Shown here one piece after another: positions 44,201 to 57,200 of a stretch of DNA of 64,000 nt. Every line of letters begins with the position of its first letter. The stretch's first letter is position 1. The DNA is from Nematostella vectensis. Taxonomy: Eukaryota; Cnidaria; Anthozoa; Actiniaria; Edwardsiidae. The DNA is taken from contig NC_064036.1 in NCBI RefSeq assembly GCF_932526225.1, positions 11,711,181-11,775,180 on the forward strand, in the 5' to 3' direction. The notes under the pieces were generated by a model. It was given only the letters and a program-made list of their open reading frames with translations. It was not told where the DNA came from and made no database searches. A program made the translations under genes and the position numbers.

Positions 44201-47200
44201 AAACGCTGGTATTATCTGTTTGCAGTCGGGAAGCAAGGACCGAAAAAATCAAATGTAGCACATGCAGTGCATAAACAATCTGTTACCATATTAATAATTG
44301 CTTATGCCTGAGGGACATTTTCAGGCACAATCTTTTAATAATTACGGTTGCTATGTTTATTAGTGACACTAAATAGTGTTTCAATTTTCTAGACTATCGA
44401 TAACAATATGTGTAGCCAACTTCCGGGAGGGAACAGGCCAAGAGTACTTAACTTTCAGCTACCCGAGGAATTAAACGCCTTGCTTATGCGTGTGTGTAGT
44501 TGTGTAGTGAGTGGAGGTGAAGGTATGGTGTACTTACATCAGATCCTTCTTGGAAAAACGCCTCTTGCTCAAGGTTGTGGAGTGTGAGTGATGAGTGTGT
44601 AGGGGTTAGGGGAGTGGTATACTTTGCGTGGGTTAACTTACTTGTTTGTGTGGACTGTTGAGTGTGTAGGGGTTAGGAGATTGGTATACTTTGCGTGGGA
44701 TAACTTACTTGTTGGTGTGGACTGTTGAGAGTGTAGGGGTTAGGGGAGTGGTATACTTTGCGTGGGATAACAGTGTGTAGGGGTTAAGGGAGTGGTATAC
44801 TTTGCGTGGGGTAACTTACTTGTTGGTGTGGACTTGTGAGTGTGTAGGGGTTAAGGGAGTGGTATACTTTGCGTGGGATAACTTACTTGTTGGTGTGGAC
44901 TGTTGAGTGTGTAGGGGTTAGGGAAGTGGTATACTTTGCGTGGGATAACTTACTCGCTGGTGTGGACTGGCGAGTGTGTAAGGAGTTGTATACTTACAGC
45001 CCGCCGAGGCATCACACGTCTTGCATAGGGTACAGTTAGGGAAGCTACCATGGTCGGTCCACTCGATGTCCAAGCACGGCTTACATGATGTCTTCATATG
45101 TGTGCTACTATAGCCATTCGGGCAACACTGACAGGAGTCTGCCTTAGACTTGTTATTAAAACTCCCAGGGTCGCACTGCTTACAGGGAAACCCTGTCGAC
45201 AAATCAAAGGCTTATAGGGGCAGACCGTGTGACTTTTGACGGGGGGGGGGCCTTTTGGGGTGCGCATGATATTTTTTTTCGAAGCATTTGGCGTGCAAGA
45301 ATTTTTTTTACCGATGCAGGATATTTTTTTCGGCCTTAATGGTACGGTAATAAAAAAGGGGTTTAGCAATAACATATGACACAAAGGGACCCTGGCCACA
45401 AAACAAGGAGTTTATAGCATACTGACCCTTACCTGTACCGTCGCTGTATGTGCCTGGCGTACAGTCGTATTTCTTTCCTTCGAAACAAACAGTTCCTTTC
45501 TCACAGGGGTAGCAGTTATCAGGACACCACTGCCGGGGTAGAAAAGAATAACCATAAAGAAAGAATTGGCTTTTCACCGTTTGTAAAACAACAGATCGGC
45601 TCACTTACTGTGCTATTACACTTGACGTAGGTGTTGGGCGGGCAGGGCAGGGCGAATCCGTCTTTGCACAGCTGAAATGTAGATAAATCGATTGGCGTTA
45701 CGGGATATCCGTCACAGGAATCCCCCGGGACACGACGCGCACGTGAATTACCTATCCCTCCAGGTACCGAGATCACGTACCCACGGGAAATAACGAGCAC
45801 GTGATCCCTCGGTGCATAGCGAGCACGTGACTTACCCATCCCTCTGGACAAGCCGAGCACCTGACGGCTCCGCCAAATGAGTACTCGGTAGTGTTGACCC
45901 CCAGAGCACATTTCGTCTCAGTTCCGTCACCCGGGCAGTAATACCCTGTCTGGCATCGTCGGCACATTGGTTTTTCAGTCGAGTTCTTTGCTGAAAGGAT
46001 TGAGGATTTGAAAATTGCATAAAACAACAATTTTAAATCCTGTTCGGCATCGGCTCTAGATTCTTGCTGGTTCAGAGTTGTGACCTGATATTTTTTTTTT
46101 ATGTCCTAAAAATATAATTCTAATGCATTAAATCTATTCGCAAATGAAACGTTTTAATTACAAGTGGTAACGACAAAGAGGAGAATCCGGTCCTTAAACA
46201 GCCTCTGACAGCCGCCTTTATGTCATCCTAGCAAAGTAGCAAGTGTGAAAAAGCATCAATTTCCATCGGCTGATTCGGGGAAGCCGATGCGATATGTTCC
46301 ATAGAATTTGTTAAATAAAGTATTAAACTTTGTTTTTGGATGGTAATTTCGAGATCTTAACACATTAAGCCATTTCTAATATCAAATGAAAACAAAAACA
46401 TAGGTGTGGCTGGCAAGGGCACTGGCACGGGTATGTATACTTACGGTACTCTGAGTTGGTCATGGATGGTGCGCGGAAGAACACCTCACCCGAGCCTGCA
46501 TTCACAAATATACCAGCGGTCTCATGGCACGTAGCGTTGAACGTGATAGTCAGCGGTATCTTGTCGCCTCGTCTCGGGGTTCCCCCGTCGATAGCGAATA
46601 TGTAGTACGTCTGTTCCCACTGGGTAGTTGTGTTGGACCACACGATCTCTGTGTAGTTGTTCATGTAGTACTTCTTACTCACGATTGTGGGGCTTAAGAT
46701 AAAAAAAGGCCCAATCAGGCACGTAAGAAAAACAATGGGCGATAAGGTACACAAGAACCTTTCCTCGACAATAGAAAAGGGCAGCTAAGCCATAAGTGTT
46801 CTTTCCAGGTTTCCTCTTCCCAGCGATGAACCCTAAGGCAGCATGGAGCATGGGGCGAGATTTTTGTAACGTCACAACTCTCTAACCAACCACAGTAAAC
46901 CCTATCAGAATCCTGGGTCAGAAAGCCAGGGACTAGGCTGCAAAATTAATTTCCTTGAGAAAGGAAGACGGCTCTTTTGCAACAACTTCGTTACATTAGC
47001 CCCCTTTTTCGGTGCATACATACAAAGCAGAAATCAGCTGACTTGACGTGTACGTCACGTGACCATTCAGACCGGTGTCCTTGTCGGTGGCTCGTGCGGT
47101 GAAAAATGGCTGAGGTTGTAGCGGTGGGATTGGCTTAAGAGTGTATGACACTTTCGGCAGGATAGGACAGTTGTCGTTATAGTCTAACACAAAAATCTAA

Positions 47201-50200
47201 AAACAAACAAACAAACAAACAAACCTTATTCGTTTTGTCTATTTATGCAAGACTGCGGTAAACTCCTGTGGCGCGAAATATTTCACAGGGCGTAGCTGAA
47301 TTTCAGCTTTTTTTAAGTACGGTCTTGTCCATTACAAATCGTTATATACAATTTCCTTACCGCTTAATAAAAAGGACGACGTCTAAACAGGTAAATACGG
47401 TATTCGTACATTTAAAAACGAATAAATGATAAAACCTTTATGGCGATCTCTCCACTAGTCCCTCTCCCGGTATCTGTGATCCGCATGACAATTAAGTACT
47501 CCGTGGTCGCCTCATAGTCCAGCTCTGCCTTCAAGGTTAGCTTTCCGTGTGATGTAGCCATCGTGGGAAATGTCTCGATACCTTGGAATTTAAACGTAGA
47601 AGGATTCTTATTAATAGGAGAGGTTAGAAAGGGAGAATGGAAGAGAAGAACGAGGGGAGGGGGGGGGGGGATGCGAGAATGTAGGAGAGCCACAGGCAGA
47701 ATGACAGAGCCATGTCAGATACTTACCATGAAAGACGACAAAGCAAAAGAACAGAGGATAAAATGACTGCACCCAAAAGGACGAAAAAATGAAAAGAAGA
47801 TGGGAAAGGGCAGACGCGGAGAACAGAGAAAAAGAAGTAATGTGAAAGATGAGAAAGGAAAATGGAAGATAATAAGAATAAATTAATCACGTGCAAGGGG
47901 AAGGATGAAAAACAGCAAAACAATAGGACAGAAAAAAGGGAGGGTGTTAAGGGCGGGGAAATATACCCACCTGGAGCCACTGTAGGGATAGCTGGCGTGC
48001 TGGCATTAGATGCATTGGCGCATAGGTACACGGTCTCCCCATTCAGTATGAAAGTGGGTGGAGCTGGCGTCACTGGGGCTGCGGGAGCACTATATCCGCC
48101 ATTCTCAATCGTGAACCTGCGTTCCTGGAGCAAATGTGACAGAAGAGGAAGATTAGACGATAGATTATTCTTCGAGTCACATTGCAATGAAAACAATGAA
48201 AACAATGAGGATGCGACAATGTACTATCTGTTTGGCATGAACTTCACAAGTCAACAGTAAACAGGCAGAGAAATGCTTTAGAGCATATCAGAGCACGACG
48301 GAATTATCCGAGATATGAAGTTTGTCTCAATTAAAACAACTTTCTTAATACTTTGTATTGGTGGCCACAGTAGCGTGCGTTGCACTAGACAGCTAAACTT
48401 CAACGTAAAATTAGAACCCGAGTTCGCTCAGATATCACAGATTACTCACGAATCAGGAAAATTAAAATCCTCGCTTTAAATTTTTCATATTCCTTGCGTT
48501 TACATGGCGTTTATTTAACTTTAGAACTCATATATAGAATGTCTCCTACAGGTGTTTTTTTTTTCTGGAAGACAAGACAAGCTACAAAAAACAAGTATAC
48601 TCTATCTGTGAGTAGCGATCTAACCTCATTTCCAGATAATATTTCCACTTGATATGGCCCAGTTGAGAATGCATCAGAGACGAGAAATTCCTGGACCACA
48701 GACCCAACATGGATGCTCTCGCTCACATCTAGGACATAGTCGAGAGGCAGGGCCTCAGACGGTGACGTCACGAACGATATGCCACTGGCTTGGTACAAGA
48801 ACTCCGAATCACAGCTAAAGCGCTCGGCCAGGAAAAGCTCGATGCGGTGCTGCAGGCCAACCTGGAAAAAATAACATGAGTTCGGAAGGAGGGTATGTAT
48901 AGGTATATGGTTGATATAGTGCAAAAATAAGTCCTGCTTGGAAACAGATTAGAATTGGTACGGTTGATATGAAACCTTAGCCTTTTGGTTAGGTCTTTCA
49001 ATTGCAGGTCTAAAGGAAGACGAGAGTAAGGAAGACGAGAGTAAGGAAGGTACGACGTATCAGGCTTGTGCCATGGCAGACAGGCTCGCCCAGTGTGCGG
49101 GTGACGTTGAGCTGTTCTATGGAAACTGGGCTCCGTATCTGTAGTTAAAGGCCGCTCTTCCTGATATTAAACGAAAGGGAGGTATATTGTACCCTTGTGT
49201 GTCCCAAGCAGGAACGATATTACGAACAAAAGCAAGGGAGGTCTATTGTACCCTTGTGTGTCCCAAGCAGGTAAGGTGGAATGTTACCTTCCGTGAAATA
49301 TTGAACCGTTATGCTGATACTGGGTCCCGTATCTATAGCTAAGAAGGAATGTTACCTTCAGTGTAATGTTGAACTGTTCTGTGGAAACTGGGTCCCGTAT
49401 CTTTAGCTAAGAGGGAACGTTACCTTCAGAGTAATGTTGAACTGTTCTGTGGATACTGGGTCCCGTATCTATAGCTAAGAGGGAATGTTACCTTCAGTGT
49501 AATGTTGAACTGTTCTGCGGAAACTGGGTCCCGTATCTATAGCTAAGAGGGAATGTTACCTTCAGTGTAATGCTGAACTGTTATGATGATACTGGGTCCC
49601 GTATCTATAGCTAAGAGGGAATGTTACCTTTAGTGTAATGTTGAACTGTTCTGCGGATACTGGACCCGTCGTGACGCACTTCCCTCCAGTTAGGGTTCCT
49701 TGCTGTGGTACTACTATGCCCCCTTCTGAAAAGTCATGAGCTTACTTAATGTTGGCGCCAAGCCCGAAAAAAGACGCTATATAAAATATGGTGGAATTCT
49801 TAAACATACTCTGGCGTTTTTCTTATGAATTTTACAGTTACACGTTTTTGTAATAGAAATGTTCCACCTTCATTTATGGACGGAAAGAATGACACCAAGG
49901 CAAAACTAAACTTCACTAAAGCAAATCAAATGCATAAATTTGTTTGCTGATTGTGGTCGACCAATTATGTAAACATAATTTCGTTTTGGAACAGCATGCT
50001 ATGAGTATTGTTGCTCAAATTGTGGATCGTTCCTTTGTTTTATGTTGTGTAGAAAGCAAAGCGTGGTATTTAAAATACTGAGACTCTTACCTGATGCGGC
50101 AGCTGGAGAGAGATCAATCGTACGACAAGGGTTCGGCTTGTTTGAAGGATTGTGGAAAATCTCTACCACCACCTTGCCATTTACCACAACCCACAGCTCC

Positions 50201-53200
50201 TCGCCACCTGCAAAAGCGAACTGCTCCTGACCAGTGAAGTTGAACGCACTTCTGACTACTGTAGTAAACCTGAAAACGGAGGACATCGTGAACTGACGAC
50301 TAACACGTTTCATACGACGATTCATACATCCATGTGTTATTAGAGGGCACACACACACGCTTGGGGTCAGCATGCGCGCGCTCCCCCAAAACTAGATTAT
50401 AACGTAAGAAAACATTTTTATTGTTATATGAAAAATAAATCATTTTTTTGTGCGCCTGTCCTCTAATAGATGCACAGATGCATCACACAACGTGTCATGA
50501 ACAACAGTCACGCAACTCGACTGCGTCTCGTTGCGTACTTTTTGTTCATGACACGCTGTGACGTCATCTGGCATCTATTAGAGGATAGACGCACGCAAAA
50601 ATGAGTTCTATTTGTTAAATATACATTTTTGACAGCTCAGGGGTACAGATTTTATTTCTCGAGCTAGAAGTATACGTGAGCTTGTCATTTTTTCCAGGGT
50701 CGTAAAAAAGGCTCTGTATATTGATAATTTATATTTCTTCCATAGTTCGGGAGAGTCGGCCCTACCTTGTTTCTCTGACTAGTCTCGGAAAAGCTTTGTA
50801 AACTCCATATCGAATGGGGCATACACAAACATTTCTCACAATTTCGTATGCAGTACATACAGTATTGCCGATGTACAGTAATTACCCATAATTTCTGAGA
50901 GCGTTGGTGTAACAGTCCCTTTGGCCCTCTGCCCCAAATCCCTTGCCATCAACAGGGAAAAACTTGCTGTTATAGTAACGGTAAACAGGGTTTCCATTAG
51001 CGTCTATCTCAGCAGTCTTCTTCAGCTCGATTGCGTCTGTGTACCCCTTATTCCTCACAGCATCGGGTCTGAACCAGCTAGAAAAAGTGTCGATCAAGGG
51101 ATTGGCGGATATGGCCAGCCAGCTACCATATGGGCTTGCTATGTAGGTGGGGCCACTGTAGATTTCGCGATAACTGACGCCCACAAAGTCAACGTCGGAG
51201 TATCTATGGAAAACACAAAAACAGGTAAATAAAATGCTTTTGCTTATACTTGTTGCGCATCAAGAATTCAGATGAGTCAAAGCATGGTTTGTTCAATCTA
51301 CCGAAGAAAATTGCAAACTTACCGGAAATCATAAAACGTTCCATTCAAATAAAAGCTCGTAGGGTTGGCAGACGTGTTGGTCGAAGGTGCTGGGTAGGTA
51401 CAACAAGACAATAGTAAAACACTAAACTAAGCAGTTAGACAACAGCGTTGTTTAATAATCAACACAAGTTGGCACATTTCCTCCATCTGCGAGATAGACT
51501 TTTGCTATTTTATACTTACCTTTGCCTTCCAAGGTGGTCACCGAAGCCTCTTCACTCTTGGGCGTGGTCCGGACCACCACCGACCCGAGGGGCTTGCCGG
51601 GCTTTATTGTACCGTTATATGCCGTGACTGTCATCTGGACATAACAAACGTAGTCTGTGCCGGCCTTGACATTGTCAGACTGGAAATATAATGACTTCTC
51701 CTCGTTAACAATCGACGAATAAAAAAAAATTATAGAAATGATGGAACTAAAGACTTACCTTGGTAAACAAAGCATACAATAAGCTGTCCTCTTTGACCAT
51801 GGTAGGAGCATTGCCACTAACACATGTTGTTGTGTATGTCACATTCACTACCTCGGTCTCTTCCCATGTATTGGTGGCATTACCAGAAGTATTTTGCAGA
51901 GGATACAGCTCGCTGGGTCGGTCCCAAGTTACATTTAGCTGGAAATCGCCTGGAGCACTCGCAGCGATGTTAATCGGAGCTGTGTGTAAATGAAAGATTA
52001 AGTTGGGTCAACGAGAAGTTCTCAACAAAGATAGGAGGTGGCATCGATGAAAAAGCTTGCTAAGGAAAGTAATGAGTAAAAAGTATAATAAAAGCATATT
52101 CTTAGCTAGAAATTCTAAACATTGGAATTTAACGAAATAAAACAGGAAGCACGTGTAGTGCTCGACTTCAGTGGGTGAATTGGAAGTTACTCACAGCATG
52201 TAAACTCTTGTCTGTAAGTAGTCTTGTACGTCCCTGACGAGAAGAACGTCACTCCAGCAACACGGGGAGGCCTCTTACATTCAGCAGGGCCAGCGTTCAG
52301 TGCATTTATGACGGCAACGAATGAGTTGTACACATTACAATCACAGGAAAGGTTATTACTCCCGCTCAAGTATCTGAAGACATGGAAATATTTAATAGAA
52401 AAACCGTCAGTCTGTGGATGACCAATAATTCGGGGGGGCATTGAGTGGTCGTTTAATAGAAGTATCTCTGTATACTAAGACATTGTTCCGCTGTTAGAAA
52501 CAAATAATGGCATTGATAGCCTTGTGAATTGGAAGTTTGAAACCTTTTGTAAGAAAATAAACACTAAAGACAGTACTTTGACGAAGGGGATAAACACAAT
52601 GTTCTAGGCGTATATGATTACTGGCAGTACAATTATATACCCTTCTTTAACACTTACAGTTGGTTTAGACTAGGTAGATTTCCAAAAGCATCTTGGCCGA
52701 TGTTTTGAATCTTGTTATCACGCAAATCCCTAAATTCAACCATTTCGTATATATTAGATTGTTTTTCTTAACAAAAACTTATTACTTCGCAGTAGGGTGT
52801 ACTTACAATCTCTGAAGTTGGGGTAAGGATGGCAAGGTTGGCCAAAAGACAATTTGATTGTTTCTCAAGTACCTAAAGAACAGTGCAGATGCAAATTATT
52901 CAAACAGGCACATAATTTTTAACAGTTCATTTTCATGTGCTCAACAAATCTATTAAAGCACGAATCATCTCCAACAACTGATGTGAAACCCGAAGACATT
53001 GATGCTAAATATTCTTCTTTGAAGAATTAAGAGTAATATAGTAATAGAAGTAGCAGTGGTAGTGGTAGTAGTAGTACTAAAAGTAATAAAACCTCGGAGA
53101 TAGCAATACTTACACAAAATCTAGGTCCCTGGCGTCATTGAAGGCTCCCTCGTGGACAACTTGAATTGCATTGTTGTCAATGTTCCTTCGTATGTAGAGA

Positions 53201-54179
53201 GAAAGTGAAGCGTCAGATAAAAATAATGTAAAGTCGCAAAGAAAGAGAACGCAGAGTTTGATTTAAGTTATGATGTTTTGTGTAATTGAGAGAGAGCAGC
53301 AGATAAGCATTTTGATTAGCTTACAGGGTTCCTAGCACAGTGTTGTATTTGAACAAGTCTTTGCCCAACTCAGTGATGTTGTTGTTCTGTAGGAACAAGT
53401 CTCTTAGGCCAGTAAACACATTTAGCTCCCCAACATTGATCGTAGGTATCTGGTTGAACTGCAAATCCCTGCAAATGAAAAACAACTCATTAAATAAAAT
53501 ACCTGAAACAGAATGCCCATTCAGACAACGACGATATATTGTTGTATACATTCAAATCAATCGAAGAGAGCGTTACAGTGCAACCCGCATTTTTTTTTAA
53601 ATTTCTTCGGGCCGCTCTAAACCATCAGCAATAATTCAGATGGGTTTGTTTCTAATGCAACTAATCGATGAAGATATTGGTAGTGCTGAGATAAAGATCT
53701 AACGGCTGATGGGAAGAATTCTTTTGCTTGGTATATCAAGCCTCTACAAAGGAGGCTGCAATCAACTGATAGTACAGTTTTGTAAAACAACTTATTGATC
53801 TAATGGAGAAATAAGAATTTATCTAGGTGCGAGATACTTGTAACTTTGATTATGATCAAAACGGCATGATTCTATACTTACAGGACAACTAAGTTTAGAT
53901 GGGCCAGCGGTATGAGAGGTGACTGGATCAACTTGTTGTTCCTTAACATCCTAAGAGAGAAAAAATTAAAAAAACAAAATCATTAAATAAAGAAGAAAGA
54001 AATAACCACAAAAAAAAATAAAAAAAAATATTCACAGTCCACTTAGCCTTCATCGATCCAATAGATATTAACCATCGGTACAAACTTACACCTTATAGGA
54101 ACTGCTTAGGCCAGCAAAGGCGTCCTCTTTGAGTGTGCGTATCTCGTTGTATGACAAGTCTCTGCAAAAGGTACACTAT

Positions 54180-54211
<32 letters not shown>

Positions 54212-57200
54212 GCAGCAGCAGCAACAACAGCAACAACAAGTAGATGACAATAAAAAACAGTGGTGATAACAACGATGGCAATAAAACTCAGGTTGAGAAA
54301 CTCAGAAACTCAAAAAACTCAGGTTGAGAAAGTGTTCTAAAGCATTTGCAACTATACGCAACTGAAAGAAAACTTGTTTTATAACAGTATTACTTGAGGA
54401 AGATTTATATTTTATAGCATTTCAAATGTTACAGTACTTACAATATTCTGATACTTGACCCAGAACCGCTGTTTCCAAAGATCTTGGAAGTTATTGCTTG
54501 GATCTTATTGTTCTGGAGATGCCTGGGCGAATAAAAAGTAAACTTTGAGTAAGAATTATTAATTGCTTAATAAATTGCCCTTGTTTTGATTGTTTTGTTG
54601 GAACACTTTCAGGTAAGAAAACGACATTCAAATCCATAAAGATAAAAAAATCTTGCTTTGAATGTGTGGAATAACACGCTACTGAGTCTTCGTGGTTAAG
54701 TTAAAGTGAGAGATTTTTCCTTCTGGCATGCTTTCTTTGTGTGATACTCACAGCGTGGCAAGGCCAGACCCAATTTGCCCAACCTTCACGTTTTGGAAGG
54801 CATTTTCTGCGATGCTTGTGATGGAGTTGTACTGGAACCGGCTGCAAACACAAATGACTTATCATGCGAGACAAATAAGGGTAGGATGACTCCAAATCTT
54901 GAACAAAACAAAAGACAAGAAAACTACTGTGACGTCATGCGACGCGAGATGACTCCATGATTTGTCGGAATGTAGATTCTTACATGTCTTGTCCGGTGGT
55001 TGTATCAACAAGTGTCCGTGTGGCAATGGTGGTCAGCTCCAGGTATGAGAAATCTCTAAATGAATAGAATAAATCACCCAATCAGTATATTAACAAAAGA
55101 CTTAGAAATCCCAGAGTTCATAACAAAGGCTCAAGGAAGCCATGCTCAGATACAGTAGTTCTATAGACAACATACATGTGGCAAACAGAGACTTTCTTGA
55201 ATGCGTCACTCTCGATTGTCTTCAGCGGATTTCGCTCAGCAGTTTGATCATTACCAAATAATCTGCATTTGAGGAAAAGACAACCATATATGAACAAAAC
55301 TTTTTAAAACAATGTTTGACCTGTCAAGACTTAAATGGACACCAAGAAAACTGAAGTTTTGATAAGGAAGCGATTCCGTTATCGCCATTATGTGCACTGA
55401 AGATATCTTCCCTGATTTGGTTAATACTATTCTTGTAAATGAAATAGTACTTCCCTCACTCTTATTCCTAACGAGACATGTTAGTGCGCGGCGCGAAAAT
55501 ACATTTTCTCATCAGCGTTAACGTTGTTCCGATGGCGTTGTCTTGATCGAGCTCAGGAATTACGATAAACTTGATTTGAAAGCGACTAAAGTCGATGAAA
55601 GCTACTTACATTGAACACTGTGTTCCAACTAAGTTATCAAAGGCTCCTGCTTGGACGGATACGATGTCGTTCTTAGTGAAATCGCTGAGGATATAGACAT
55701 GTTAACACTCAATAAAACTTGATGGATTTTATTAAAACAACAAGGAAAAGAGGCACATGAATAAATAAGATTGCGCCGAATGGAGTACCGAAATGGAGAG
55801 CGACCCTGAAAACAACAGGTGAGAATGCAAGTTGAAAAGGTACGAGAGAGGTGAGTTGGGGAAATTGAATGGCAAACAGAGAAGTGAAGAATAGTAAAAT
55901 CAAAGGGGGCACAATTATGTAAGGAGAGGGGAGGAAGTGTAAACTCACAAATATCGAATGTAGGACAGTTGGTTCTTGTTGCAACTGAAGCCGTTGCACG
56001 TTATGTTGACAAAAGTGTTTGGAGCAATCGTGGTCAGGCGATTATTCTTGAGATCCCTAACAAAACAATATCAAAGTGATGAAGATAGTTCGGAAAAAAA
56101 GAAAAAAAAACAAAGGCATAATGTTTCATTTTTCTACATAGTTTTATATGGTGCTGGTAATTGTTATCATTTTAGGCTCGTCATGGCGCATTGTCGCACA
56201 AATATATACGGCATATGATTACAAAAAAAAGAGATATCAACACCACTTTCGCGACATCATACTTACAGCCTGTCTATTTGTTTGTTGTGGAAATCCCCGC
56301 CATTAGGTAGAATGGTAAGCTGGTTGTTATTTAGCAACCTGCAAACAAACAAACTCGAAGTTAGGTGGTTTAACTAGAAAGACTACGGAGAAGCTGTAGA
56401 AAAACTAGATAGTCTGCGTAGATGTTATGAATCAACACAAGGTTGAAAAACTATGTTTTACGCCCTGAAAAACAGAATATTTTTTCACAGGAGACAGATA
56501 AATGCAGAACTATTGTGCCAAAATAAAATTGAAATCATTGTGCATGACACGGACTTTTCCACATTTAAACATAATACTGAATAGTGTTCATAGCGGGGGC
56601 TCTAAAGTGAAGAAAGGTTCCTTCCATACTCACAGGTTGATGTAGTGTGTGTTCATGGCCAGAGCTCCATCTTCAATATGCGCGATTTCATTATCATTCA
56701 AAATTCTGAAGCAAAAGGCTAATATATTTAGAAGTAATGCAGACAAAATCACGCAACATGCATCGATTATCTAATACAGCGACTGCGAGGAAAATACAAT
56801 CCTAAGCTGAATAAGAACTGCTGGCACACTTTTTAATCGATAACACACCGTTTCTTTTGATTAATAAGAGGTTTAATTTGTATGCACAATAGTCGCAGGC
56901 CCGTCCCAACTTGTGTCCCCACAAGGGAACCTTCAGATTGCCATTAATAACTTGATTTGCTTATTGCTGAAAATACATGCGTGACCGTCTGGTCTCATCT
57001 CTAATACTTACAGAGAGTTAAGATTAACCAGATCCTTGAGCACGATTTTATCGATGCGTCCGATCTTGTTGTTGCTAAGATCCCTGGAAGATTAAGTGTT
57101 TGGTATATAGAGAATTCAACATGGAAAGTGCACGTACGGTTTTTATTCACGAGTTTGTGCAGTATCAAAAAACGAACGAGTGAGCGCAGGGAACGAGCGA

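Larger units (their letters stand above)
48740..51389 (-). other. fibro-slime-type domain split over five exons
   Basis: Exons 51323-51389, 50886-51203, 50091-50269, 49628-49725 and the first half of 48625-48861. Diagnostic pieces are GTFYDFRYSDVDF at the start, [11 protein letters not shown], the glycine-aspartate-like turn [15 protein letters not shown], and an end reading [11 protein letters not shown]. This matches the fibro-slime/PA14-like beta-sandwich known from slime-mould and bacterial adhesins, a carbohydrate- or protein-binding module. Its position between FN3-like and cadherin-like domains is unusual in an animal matrix protein. Confidence 0.8.

Noticed and set aside
32178-46692. 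Splitting the minus-strand region into a thrombospondin gene and separate cadherin or LRR genes
   Set aside because: Intron phases join at every boundary, and no start codon with upstream stop or polyadenylation region was seen between the blocks; transcript data could still overturn this.
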